Below are positions 15,704 through 23,404 of a DNA stretch of 35,578 nt, in pieces (within the stretch, counting starts at the first letter, position 1; each line of letters starts with the position of its first letter). This DNA is from Natroniella acetigena (GTDB taxonomy: Bacteria > Bacillota > Halanaerobiia > Halobacteroidales > Halobacteroidaceae), in the NCBI RefSeq assembly GCF_023227745.1, contig NZ_JALKBX010000023.1:1-35578 (forward strand), written 5' to 3'. The position numbers and the translations under genes were made by a program. Under the pieces are notes generated by a model. It was not told where the DNA came from. It did no database searches and saw nothing but the letters and a program-made list of their open reading frames with translations.

Positions 15704-16508
15704 TAGTTATCACCTCAGTAATTGTCTGATACTCTTTAATATTAGGATTTAATTGAGTAACTAAGACCGGTTTTTGCTCCAGATAATCGACTAACTCTGA
15801 TAAATCTAAACCAGGCTGGACAAAAAAGACCCTCCCCCCTCTGCCTAATCCCTCTGGCTTAAGAAAAGGAAAACGGCAATAACCAAGCTCTTGGTTAGCT
15901 ACATAACCTCCAGTATAATCAGGATCATCTGACCAACACAACTCAGCTACTATTTGTCGATGAGCAACAACCTTACTAGCCAAGGCCAAAGCTTCGGGAA
16001 TATGAGTGCGATTTAACTCATTATCTTCTAATAACTTAAGTAATCTTTCCTTAGCTTCTCCACTATAATCCATCCTACTAGCTCTAACCCCTCGAAATTG
16101 ATCACCTTCTAATCTATTAGCAGAAGTTAACTCCATAATCACAGCTCCTCGCATATTCTCACCCTTAGGATTGGCCCCTTTGGCTAATAAATTAATCGCT
16201 TTTGAAGTGGCTTGTTTGTTGATCCCAAGCTGAACTAATAAATCCTTAACCTCATCCCTAGCTAACCGATAATCATCTTGTTTAATAGTTCTTATTGGCA
16301 ATGAGCTTATTTCTGTTATCTCATTCTCTAACAACTCTAAAGTTAAATTTATAACATCTGCTTGACCATGAGCATGTTCTCTTGCTCGCCTAATTAATTT
16401 AGCTGCAGCACTCTCAATTCTTGCTGCTGTAATGATTCTTTCTGCTCCTGAAATATGCTGTTGCTCCTTAGTTGCTCTCATTCGCAAACTAAAATAATCT
16501 TTAACCAT
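15687..16508 (-). CDS. bioW: 6-carboxyhexanoate-CoA ligase BioW (pimeloyl-CoA synthetase)
   Basis: Activates pimelate to pimeloyl-CoA with ATP, as in Bacillus subtilis. The 273 residues start with YFSLRMRATKEQQHISGAERI and contain RGVRASRMDY and the C-terminal RGGRVFFV loop, all characteristic. Its presence means that biotin is made from free pimelate and not through the BioC/BioH route. It overlaps bioY by 8 nt upstream and bioF by 17 nt downstream. Stop is TGA. Confidence 0.95.
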   Translation of the reverse strand: MVKDYFSLRMRATKEQQHISGAERIITAARIESAAAKLIRRAREHAHGQADVINLTLELLENEITEISSLPIRTIKQDDYRLARDEVKDLLVQLGINKQATSKAINLLAKGANPKGENMRGAVIMELTSANRLEGDQFRGVRASRMDYSGEAKERLLKLLEDNELNRTHIPEALALASKVVAHRQIVAELCWSDDPDYTGGYVANQELGYCRFPFLKPEGLGRGGRVFFVQPGLDLSELVDYLEQKPVLVTQLNPNIKEYQTITEVITNAELG

Positions 16509-16989
16509 AAGCTAAAGCTCCTTGATCAATCTTACACACAACCCTTCTTAAAACGATAATCAATGGATAAGTAAATACTGCCGTAAATATAATCCCTGGC
16601 ACAGCAGCTATTACTAACGGTAAAAAGCTCTGGCTTAAGATCAGACTCAAAAAAAATCTAGCTGCAATTGAACCTAGTGGCCCCGCAATTACAATGATCA
16701 ATAAGCTTGGTCCAACTAAAGCAATTAGCCCTCCAGCAACTCCTCTAAATATCATAGCAATAGTAATATGGATTATAGTCTGAGTTCCAAAAATAAAACC
16801 AACTCCACTGGAAATTAAACCAGCTAAGATATACCTTCTAAACCCAAAGACTGCTGCTATTGCTACTGCAATTGGAGCTGATAGTTGAAAGCCACTCCCT
16901 GCTGGCCCTGGAATTTTAAAAATACCACTTACTGTAATTAAGACTGCCAACAAAGCAATTCTTGTTAATTCTGTAGTCTTATTTTCCAT
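16501..16989 (-). CDS. bioY: Biotin ECF transporter substrate-binding subunit BioY, atypically sized
   Basis: A 162-residue membrane protein with about five or six hydrophobic segments and a short cytosolic N-terminus. Its place between bioB and bioW, two bases after bioB, suggests a role in uptake of biotin or a precursor. The fold resembles ECF S-components (ALLAVLITVSGIFKIPGP at the start). It is not a textbook BioY, so a pimelate-uptake S-component linked to BioW is an alternative. No EcfA/EcfT genes are in the window. Start ATG is preceded by AGGAGGG overlapping the bioB stop. Confidence 0.7.
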   Translation of the reverse strand: MENKTTELTRIALLAVLITVSGIFKIPGPAGSGFQLSAPIAVAIAAVFGFRRYILAGLISSGVGFIFGTQTIIHITIAMIFRGVAGGLIALVGPSLLIIVIAGPLGSIAARFFLSLILSQSFLPLVIAAVPGIIFTAVFTYPLIIVLRRVVCKIDQGALAYG

Positions 16990-16991
16990 GA

Positions 16992-17957
16992 TTATCCCTC
17001 CTGCAATCCCAAATCCTTAATCATTTGTAAGTCCTCCTCTACAGAACGACCTTCCGTAGTTAAATAGTTACCAACTAATAGACCATTAACTCCTGATAAT
17101 AGACTTAAAGATTGTAAATCACGTAAGTTAACTTCCCGTCCCCCACATAACTTAATCGTCTTAGTTGGTAAAATAAATCTAAAGATCGCTGCTGTCTTTA
17201 AAGCCTCCATTGGAGATACAGGCTCATTATCTTCTACAGGTGTTCCCCCTACAGGATTTAAGATATTAAGTGGTACTGAGTCGACATCCAACTCCTTTAA
17301 GGTAAAAGCTAAATCAATTCTATCAGCAAAGCTTTCACCCAAACCAATAATTCCCCCACAACAGACCTCAACCCCCCACTTCTTAAGTACCCTAACTGTC
17401 TTAATCCGCTCTTCATAGTCATGAGTAGTACAAATTTTTGGAAAATAACTTCTAGAAGTCTCTAAATTATGATTATATCTTTTCAAACCTACCTGGGCCA
17501 ACTTTTTGGCCCGTTCATCATCTAATGTACCTAAGGAAGCACATGGTTCTAAAGTCGTCTCCTCTTTAATTAGTCTAATAGTCTCTAATAACTCTTCAAA
17601 CTCCTGAGCACTAACAACCCCACGACCACTAGTTACTAGTCCAAAATGCTCTGCCCCACTCTCTTCCATACTTTTAGCTCGCTCTAACACCTCATCTTGT
17701 TCTAATAAAGGATAAGTAGTTACTGGAGTATCATAATGAACAGATTGCGAACAGAAGGTACAATCCTCTGAACAACTACCTGATTTAGCATTGACAATCG
17801 AACATAAATCTATCTTCTGACCAATAAATTGATTCTTAATCCGATTAGCTGCTGCTAATAACTCCATTGTACTTCCTTCTTCTAATTCTACTAAACCTAA
17901 TGCCTCCTCTTTAATAATCTCTACTCCTGCTAATACTTTCTGTAACGTCAAAAGCAT
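16992..17957 (-). CDS. bioB: Biotin synthase BioB
   Basis: Radical SAM enzyme inserting sulfur into dethiobiotin. The 4Fe-4S motif is CSEDCTFC (C62, C66, C69 from the chosen start), and the 2Fe-2S region with EPCASLG, YNHNLETS and GGREVNLRD is present. The start ATG at 17955-17957 follows AAAGGTGG; a GTG three codons upstream overlaps that site and is rejected, giving 321 residues. First gene of the operon, directly under the BirA-type operator. Confidence 0.96.
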   Translation of the reverse strand: MLLTLQKVLAGVEIIKEEALGLVELEEGSTMELLAAANRIKNQFIGQKIDLCSIVNAKSGSCSEDCTFCSQSVHYDTPVTTYPLLEQDEVLERAKSMEESGAEHFGLVTSGRGVVSAQEFEELLETIRLIKEETTLEPCASLGTLDDERAKKLAQVGLKRYNHNLETSRSYFPKICTTHDYEERIKTVRVLKKWGVEVCCGGIIGLGESFADRIDLAFTLKELDVDSVPLNILNPVGGTPVEDNEPVSPMEALKTAAIFRFILPTKTIKLCGGREVNLRDLQSLSLLSGVNGLLVGNYLTTEGRSVEEDLQMIKDLGLQEG

Positions 17958-17980
17958 ACTTCCCACCTTTCTATAACATT

Positions 17981-18010
17981 TTGTTAACCACTTTTATTTA
18001 AAGTTGACAA
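17981..18010 (-). promoter_or_regulatory. BirA (biotin repressor) operator upstream of bioB
   Basis: On the minus strand TTGTCAAC, 14 nt, GTTAACAA: an inverted repeat matching the Firmicute biotin-operon operator (TTGTTAAC-N14-GTTAACAA type). It lies 23 nt before the bioB start and also offers a TTGTCA -35 hexamer, so BirA binding would block transcription. birA is not in the window. Confidence 0.85.
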
Positions 18011-18052
18011 TTTAAATAAAAAATTTCACTGATCATTAATGAAAATTATATT

Positions 18053-18102
18053 AAAAAAAACTACTATTGTCAACTCTTTTCTTGTTGAGTCAACAATAAT
18101 AG
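18053..18102 (-). terminator. Rho-independent terminator of the queG/Na-Pi unit
   Basis: Sixteen-base-pair stem CTATTATTGTTGACTC / GAGTTGACAATAGTAG (three G-U pairs), 10-nt loop, followed by eight Ts on the minus strand. Confidence 0.9.
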
Positions 18103-18120
18103 CTAACTTGACACTCTGCG

Positions 18121-18160
18121 GGGCAAGCCCATCTGATTTTCTGCCGATAAAATCTATAAC
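18121..18160 (-). repeat. 40-nt dispersed intergenic repeat, copy 2
   Basis: Same as 1719-1758 with one mismatch, same orientation, again just downstream of a minus-strand gene. Here the partner half of the outer stem is missing, so it looks like a truncated copy. Confidence 0.8.
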
Positions 18161-18181
18161 TGTGCATCATTAAATTACTTC

Positions 18182-19831
18182 TTACCTATCTTTTACTTCC
18201 TGTAAACTCAAAGCAATATCAGCAGTTTGATCACTAATATGTTCTAAACTATCAAGTACTTCTAAATAAATAATTCCTGCACTAGGAATACAACTCTCTT
18301 GACCAAGTCGTTCTAAATGTTTATCTCGATACTCTATTTCTAACTCATCCATTTTTCTTTCTGTAGCAACAATCTCATCGACCAATGCTAAATTACCTTC
18401 ATTTAGAAGAATCATTGTCTTCTCTAATAAATTAAAGATAATCAAAAAGATTTCATTAAGGCTCTGTTTTGCTTCTTTAGAAAAAACGATTTGATCATTT
18501 AAATTTTGCAACACTAACTCAGAAATTTCATCAGCATCATCAGCTATACTTTCAATAGCATCAATTATTGCAAAGTACATATCAATCGTTTGCACATCAT
18601 CTTTTGATAATTTAGTTCGGGGTATTCTGGTCAAAAATACCAATAACTCTTCTTCTAATTCATTGATAACCTCTTCTTTAGATTTAACTACTTTAGCTAA
18701 TTCGTGATCTTTAGTTAAGAATGAATCTGCAGTATCCTTGACCATATCACGAGAGATTTCAAACATCCTAATTACTTCATTGCTGAGTTGATTAACAGCA
18801 ACACTAGGAGTCTCTAACATTCTCTCATCTAAATAGCTCAAACCACGCTTAAGGGACATATCTTCTCCTGGAACAATATACTTAACTGCTCGAACCATAA
18901 AACCAACAAAGGGTAACCATAATAAAGTATTTAGGATATTAAAGATCGTATGAGTATTAGCAACTAACCGAGTAGGGGTAGTTGTAAAACCGAAGGTTTC
19001 AGAGAAATCAATTAAAAACACCTCGATAGTTGCTGCAAAATCAGGGATTATATATAATAAGACCAACACAACCAGCGAACCCAATACATTAAAGATAAAA
19101 TGACCAGCAGCCGCCCGCTTAGCATTAATGCTAACTCCAATAGCAGACAAAATTGCTGTGATAGTTGTTCCGATATTACTCCCTAAAATAATTGGAATTC
19201 CAGCTTGAAAACTGATAGCTCCCACTGCAAACAAGCCTAATAAAATTCCCATTGCAGCAGTACTACTCTGGACAACAACTGTAATTAATGCTCCAATTAG
19301 AACACCTAAAATCGGAGAACTAGAAAATCTCTCCATCAGATCAAAAAAGACAGGTGACTCACGTAGCGGTCTCATAGTATCACTCATTACATTCATCCCT
19401 AAAAATAAGATTCCAAAACCTAATAAAATCTGACCTATATACTTAACCTTAGGCTTTTTGGCAAATAGGTGGATGAAAAATCCAATAGCAATAAAATGAA
19501 AAGCATACCCTCCTAAATCAAAAGCAACCATCTGAGCTGTAATTGTAGTTCCAACATTGGCCCCCATAATCACTCCAATTGATTGTACTAAGGTCATTAA
19601 ACCAGCATTTACAAATCCAACCACCATTACACTAGTAGCACTACTGCTTTGAACGATAGATGTTACACCAGCTCCTACTAAAACCCCCATCACTCGATTC
19701 GTTGTCAAAGCTGCTAATAAACTCTTAAGTTTCTTTCCAGCCGTTTTCTGTAAGCCTTCACTCATCTGTGTCATCCCATAGATGAACAGACCTAAACCAC
19801 CTAAAAAAGTAAAGATCATTTCAGCAGACAA
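18182..19831 (-). CDS. Na/Pi-cotransporter family protein with C-terminal PhoU-like domain
   Basis: A 549-residue inner-membrane protein. The first about 310 residues hold two related Na/Pi cotransporter repeats with the QSSSATSVMVVGF and QSSTAAMGILLG signatures and the paired GANVGTTITA / GSNIGTTITA motifs. The last about 210 residues are a charged helical PhoU-like domain (two helical-bundle halves with many Glu/Asp). It probably moves phosphate with sodium. It follows queG by 41 nt on the same strand. The phosphate assignment is from family knowledge; the gene context does not bear on it. Confidence 0.88.
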   Translation of the reverse strand: MSAEMIFTFLGGLGLFIYGMTQMSEGLQKTAGKKLKSLLAALTTNRVMGVLVGAGVTSIVQSSSATSVMVVGFVNAGLMTLVQSIGVIMGANVGTTITAQMVAFDLGGYAFHFIAIGFFIHLFAKKPKVKYIGQILLGFGILFLGMNVMSDTMRPLRESPVFFDLMERFSSSPILGVLIGALITVVVQSSTAAMGILLGLFAVGAISFQAGIPIILGSNIGTTITAILSAIGVSINAKRAAAGHFIFNVLGSLVVLVLLYIIPDFAATIEVFLIDFSETFGFTTTPTRLVANTHTIFNILNTLLWLPFVGFMVRAVKYIVPGEDMSLKRGLSYLDERMLETPSVAVNQLSNEVIRMFEISRDMVKDTADSFLTKDHELAKVVKSKEEVINELEEELLVFLTRIPRTKLSKDDVQTIDMYFAIIDAIESIADDADEISELVLQNLNDQIVFSKEAKQSLNEIFLIIFNLLEKTMILLNEGNLALVDEIVATERKMDELEIEYRDKHLERLGQESCIPSAGIIYLEVLDSLEHISDQTADIALSLQEVKDR

Positions 19832-19872
19832 AGCAAAACCTCTCCCCTCTAAAGACTCTTATAATAAAGTAA

Positions 19873-21006
19873 TCATTTTTTATTCAATTTCTCAAGTGCT
19901 AGTTTTAATTCATCTTTAACTTGCTGATCAACTTCAACCTCTAAGGCTTGTCTTAAATCCTTACTTACTCTAACAGCTCCAATTTCAGCTAAAGCCCAAG
20001 CAGAATGTGCCCTAACTACCGGCTTAGGATCAGACAACCCATCTTGTAAATGAAAAATAGCTCGTTCATCTTTTAAGTTACCTAAAATTATTGCAGCATT
20101 CCGCTGAATTGGACGCTTGCCTCGCCAATTCATTGCTGTTTGTCCAAACTGTTGTTGATAGCTCTCATCTGTTAGTTTTAGTAATGGAGTTACTGCTGGT
20201 CTGGAAGCTAAGCCCTGTGATTTAAATTCAACATGATCACCTGTAGCTACCTCTTGATTATGGGGGCAGACTTCTTGACATGTATCACAGCCCCAGAGCC
20301 TAGTCCCCATCTTTCTTCTATACTTGTGATCAATATAGCCTTTACTTAAAGTTATATAACCCAAACATTGATTACTATTTAACAGATAATCATCCTCTAA
20401 AGCCCCTGTTGGACATGCCTCAATACACTTTCTACAATCACCACACTTACCTTCTATCGGAGAATCAATCTCTAATTCTAAATCAGTAATAAATCCTCCC
20501 AAAAAGATCCAAGAACCATATTGGGGATGGATAATATTACAATTCTTACCCTGCCAACCGATTCCTGCCCGCCGGGCCAATGCTCGATCTACAGTTGGCC
20601 CAGTATCAGAAAATTTAACTGCTTCAATCTGCTGCCCTGTCTCTTGCTGCAAAAATTCAATCAACTGCTCTAATTTTTCTCCTAATACCTGATGATAATC
20701 CTTCCCCCAAGCAAACCTAGCTATTTTCCCTCTTAAACCAGTTTTATAATCTTGATTATCATCAATCATAGGCTCCTTAATAGAATAAGCCATCGCCACA
20801 ACAATTACTGAACGAGCACCATCCAAAACCTCTTTAGGAGAAGTAATTAACTTCAAATCATCTTTCACAAAAGAAGACAAATATTCTCGTTCTTTTAAAT
20901 TGTTAAGTAACCTCTCTAATTGTGGAAAAGGATCAGCAGTTGTAATCTTAATCTCATCTAAACCAATTTGAACAGCATATTCCTTCATGTCAGCAGTTAA
21001 TCCCAT
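19873..21006 (-). CDS. queG: Epoxyqueuosine reductase QueG
   Basis: Cobalamin- and Fe-S-dependent enzyme performing the last step of queuosine synthesis on tRNA. In 377 residues: N-terminal cobalamin-binding reductase domain with VKFSDTGPTVDRALARRAG (D134 at the position proposed as proton donor in the family), two 4Fe-4S motifs (CGDCRKCIEACP and CDTCQEVCP), and a C-terminal HEAT-like repeat (RNAAIILGNLKDERA...). The start ATG follows GGGAGGAG. No other queuosine gene is in the window. Confidence 0.93.
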   Translation of the reverse strand: MGLTADMKEYAVQIGLDEIKITTADPFPQLERLLNNLKEREYLSSFVKDDLKLITSPKEVLDGARSVIVVAMAYSIKEPMIDDNQDYKTGLRGKIARFAWGKDYHQVLGEKLEQLIEFLQQETGQQIEAVKFSDTGPTVDRALARRAGIGWQGKNCNIIHPQYGSWIFLGGFITDLELEIDSPIEGKCGDCRKCIEACPTGALEDDYLLNSNQCLGYITLSKGYIDHKYRRKMGTRLWGCDTCQEVCPHNQEVATGDHVEFKSQGLASRPAVTPLLKLTDESYQQQFGQTAMNWRGKRPIQRNAAIILGNLKDERAIFHLQDGLSDPKPVVRAHSAWALAEIGAVRVSKDLRQALEVEVDQQVKDELKLALEKLNKK

Positions 21007-21044
21007 TTTTTCTCCTCCCTTTCTTATTTTAGCATAATTTTTGA

Positions 21045-21075
21045 CAAAATAAAAGAGGCAGAATCACTGCCTCTT
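21045..21075 (-). terminator. Terminator of the ferredoxin gene
   Basis: Stem AAGAGGCAG / CTGCCTCTT with a 5-nt loop and a T-rich tail (TTTTATTTTG) on the minus strand, about 30 nt after the ferredoxin stop. Confidence 0.88.
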
Positions 21076-21103
21076 AAGAATTTATTACTAACCTTACTAA
21101 AAA

Positions 21104-21292
21104 CTAAACTTCTATAATAGCGTCAGTTGGACAACTTTCTAAAACATCTTTAGCTTCTTGCTCCACATTATCAGGCACTTCATCTACAATCACTTCAGCT
21201 TTATCATCATCATCCCAATCATAAACTGCTGGAACCTCATTAACACACAATCCGCAGCTAATACAATCATCTTTTTCTACTTTTACTTTCAT
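21104..21292 (-). CDS. Small single-cluster 4Fe-4S ferredoxin
   Basis: A 62-residue acidic ferredoxin with CISCGLC near the N-terminus and a distal CPTDAI, giving the four ligands of one 4Fe-4S cluster; the second bacterial cluster motif is absent. ATG at 21290-21292 with GGAGGGG six bases upstream is preferred over a start five codons earlier. The stop is TAG; the next in-frame stop (TAA) comes ten codons on, at the edge of the terminator, so amber decoding would add ten residues. Its redox partner is unknown. Confidence 0.93.
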   Translation of the reverse strand: MKVKVEKDDCISCGLCVNEVPAVYDWDDDDKAEVIVDEVPDNVEQEAKDVLESCPTDAIIEV

Positions 21293-21417
21293 TAACAACC
21301 CCTCCACTTATTTAGATTTAAATATAGTATTACCTCTTCAAATTCAATTATGCACTAGTTGAATTCACAATTTTAAATAATAGTTCATAAACTGAAAGTA
21401 ATCATTTACATCATTAT

Positions 21418-21740
21418 TGATATAAAGCTTCACTTTATATCAGTGTACAGTTTACAGTTGATATGGTTTCTATGGTTTTCACGAAAGGTCTTGACAAAGA
21501 CCTGTAGGGACGGTTGACAGTTAAAACCATTAAAAACTTAAATCAAAATCACTCTAAACCTGCGAACATAAGGCATTTCAGAGGTCTTAATTTTTTAAGG
21601 TTTTGATCTTAACTGTAAACTGTTCACTGTACACTGTCAACTCAATTATGTGTCACAAAGTGACACATAATTGTAATAAAGCTTCACTTAGAACATTTAT
21701 AACACCAAAAATCATCTTAAGTTAACGCTGATGATATTGA
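21418..21740. repeat. Intergenic hairpin element, copy C, with nested insertion
   Basis: Bounded by palindromes TGATATAAAG / CTTTATATCA (21418-21442) and AATTATGTGTCA / TGACACATAATT (21644-21672). The core matches copy B nearly base for base, apart from a 49-nt insertion (21462-21510) in the left arm. A tail (AATAAAGCTTCACTT..., GTTAACGC.GATGAT) recurs after copy E. Confidence 0.85.
21462..21510 (+). repeat. Mini-hairpin element, copy 2, nested in element C
   Basis: Comparison with copy B shows a clean insertion: ...ACAGTTGA | 49 nt | CGGTTGACAG.... The insert ends in GA, as does the sequence before it. It carries GGTCTT / AAGACC as stem and resembles 11735-11789. Confidence 0.75.
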
Positions 21741-21836
21741 ATTATATAGACTTGTTCTTAGAAGGTTTTAGTCTTTTGATTGTATGGTTTTGAATTTAAT
21801 TATAAATTGTACATTAAAAGAGGGAAGGAGGGAACT

Positions 21837-23225
21837 ATGTTTAATACTAATTTCAATCAACAAGTTAGAAAAGAAATTATTGGAATCAATACCAAAGTAC
21901 CTGTCAGCAATAAACGCCACTTACAGTACATAAATTTTGATAATGCTGCTAGTACTCCTAGTTTCAAACAAGTTTTTGCAAAGATTGAAGACTTTCTCGA
22001 TTGGTATTCGAATGTCCATCGAGGAACGGGCTTTAAATCCCAACTGTCCTCGAAAATTTATGAAGAGACTCATCAGGTAATTGCCGATTTTATGGGAGTT
22101 GACTTAGCAAAAAACACTATTATCTTGGTTAAAAATACTACTGAAGCAATTAATAAACTGGCCAATTCATTACAACTGACCTCAGAAGATATCGTGATTA
22201 CTACTATAATGGAGCATCACTCTAATCTACTTCCTTGGCGTAATAAAGCTCAAGTCGTTTATACTGGGTTGACTCCTAGTGGAAGATTAGATTTAGATGA
22301 TTTAGAAAGAAAATTAAAAAAAGATCAGAAGCAAGTTAAGTTAGTAGCAGTCACTGGAGCTTCTAATGTAACAGGAATAATCAATCCAATCCATAAAATT
22401 GCTCGGTTGGCCCATCAATATAATACCAAAATCTTAGTCGATGCAGCCCAACTTGCTCCTCATCGCCCAATTGATATTAAACCAGATCAATCACCCGAAC
22501 ATATTGATTATTTAGTCTTTTCAGCCCATAAGATGTACGCTCCTTTTGGTACAGGAGTCTTAGTTGGCCCTCAAGAAACATTTCAAGAGCAAGCACCAGA
22601 TTATTCTGGAGGAGGAACGGTCAAGTCTGTCACCTTAGATGATGTTATCTGGGCCAACTTGCCTGCTAGAGAAGAGGCAGGTACCCCTAATATTGTCGGG
22701 GCAGTAGCATTACAAGAGAGTATTAAGACAATCCAACAACTGGGCTGGCAAAATATAATTAAAGCAGAAAAAAAATTAATCGATTATACATTACAACAAC
22801 TACAAAAGTTACCCCAAGTTAAGCTCTATGGCCTTACTGATACAGATAATCTCTCTAATCAAGTCGGTGTTATCGCTTTAAATATCGAGCCACTACCTCA
22901 CTCACTAGTCGCTACAATTTTGGCCCATGAAGCAGGTATTGGGGTCAGAAGTGGTTGTTTTTGTGCTCACCCTTATGTTCATCAGTTATTAAATTTAACT
23001 TCAGCTGAAATTAAAAGGTTTAAAGAACAGATTAAAGCGAATAAGCTTTCTTATACTCCTGGTTTGGTACGAATTAGTTTTGGTTGTTATAATACTAAGA
23101 AAGAAATAGATCGTTTAATTACAACTTTCCAGTCGATTATTGAACGAATAACTATCAACTTTGCTTTTTCAACACAGTATACTCTCAACCCTACTACTGG
23201 GGAATACTATCCGACTAATAATTAA
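21837..23225 (+). CDS. Class V aminotransferase, cysteine desulfurase-like
   Basis: PLP enzyme of the SufS/CsdA-like group, 462 residues. The PLP lysine is K232 in FSAHKMYAPFGTG; TMEHHSNLLPW-like and VDAAQLAPHRPIDI segments are typical; and SGCFCAHP (C374, C376) carries the cysteine that would take sulfur from L-cysteine. Start ATG at 21837 follows AAGGAGGG. It stands alone on the plus strand without suf or nifU neighbours, so its partner is unknown, and other lyase activities of this superfamily are possible. Confidence 0.85.
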   Translation: MFNTNFNQQVRKEIIGINTKVPVSNKRHLQYINFDNAASTPSFKQVFAKIEDFLDWYSNVHRGTGFKSQLSSKIYEETHQVIADFMGVDLAKNTIILVKNTTEAINKLANSLQLTSEDIVITTIMEHHSNLLPWRNKAQVVYTGLTPSGRLDLDDLERKLKKDQKQVKLVAVTGASNVTGIINPIHKIARLAHQYNTKILVDAAQLAPHRPIDIKPDQSPEHIDYLVFSAHKMYAPFGTGVLVGPQETFQEQAPDYSGGGTVKSVTLDDVIWANLPAREEAGTPNIVGAVALQESIKTIQQLGWQNIIKAEKKLIDYTLQQLQKLPQVKLYGLTDTDNLSNQVGVIALNIEPLPHSLVATILAHEAGIGVRSGCFCAHPYVHQLLNLTSAEIKRFKEQIKANKLSYTPGLVRISFGCYNTKKEIDRLITTFQSIIERITINFAFSTQYTLNPTTGEYYPTNN

Positions 23226-23235
23226 AACTTATCTT

Positions 23236-23400
23236 TATATTGATATTAAGTTTAAGGTTAAGTCTAAGTCTAAGTTTAAGTAAAACCTAAGCCCTTATGC
23301 TTTTAACGGTTGACTTAGCCTTACCTTCGGGTTTATAAAAAACCCTTCGTAATAAAAACCATTTCCTCAGCCTTAAACTTAAGCTAACGCGTATGAGATC
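23236..23400. repeat. Intergenic hairpin element, divergent copy D
   Basis: Left arm TTAAGTTTAAGG and right arm CCTTAAACTTAA are complementary, but the sequence is unlike copies B and C. The tail AAGCTAACGCG.ATGA resembles those of copies C and E. A reversed mini-hairpin lies inside (23324-23362). Confidence 0.55.
23324..23362 (-). repeat. Mini-hairpin element, copy 3 (reverse orientation)
   Basis: On the minus strand ATGGTTTTTATTACGAA followed by the stem GGGTTT / AAACCC and CGAAGG. Same layout as copies 1 and 2 with different base pairs. Confidence 0.55.
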
Positions 23401-23404
23401 TAAT

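Larger units (their letters stand above)
21308..21779. other. Gene-free region between ferredoxin and aminotransferase genes
   Basis: Divergent promoter region of both genes. Most of it (21418-21760) is intergenic hairpin element C with a nested mini-hairpin; no coding sequence is seen. Confidence 0.6.

Noticed and set aside
21672-21780. Riboswitch upstream of the aminotransferase gene
   Set aside because: The conserved piece (GTTAACGC.GATGAT) also follows hairpin copy E next to an oppositely oriented gene, so it belongs to the repeat.
23245-23285. Short tandem AAGTCTAAGTCTAAG units as a CRISPR or microsatellite
   Set aside because: Units are about 6 nt, without spacers, and the stretch pairs with CTTAAACTTAAG downstream, so it is a hairpin arm.
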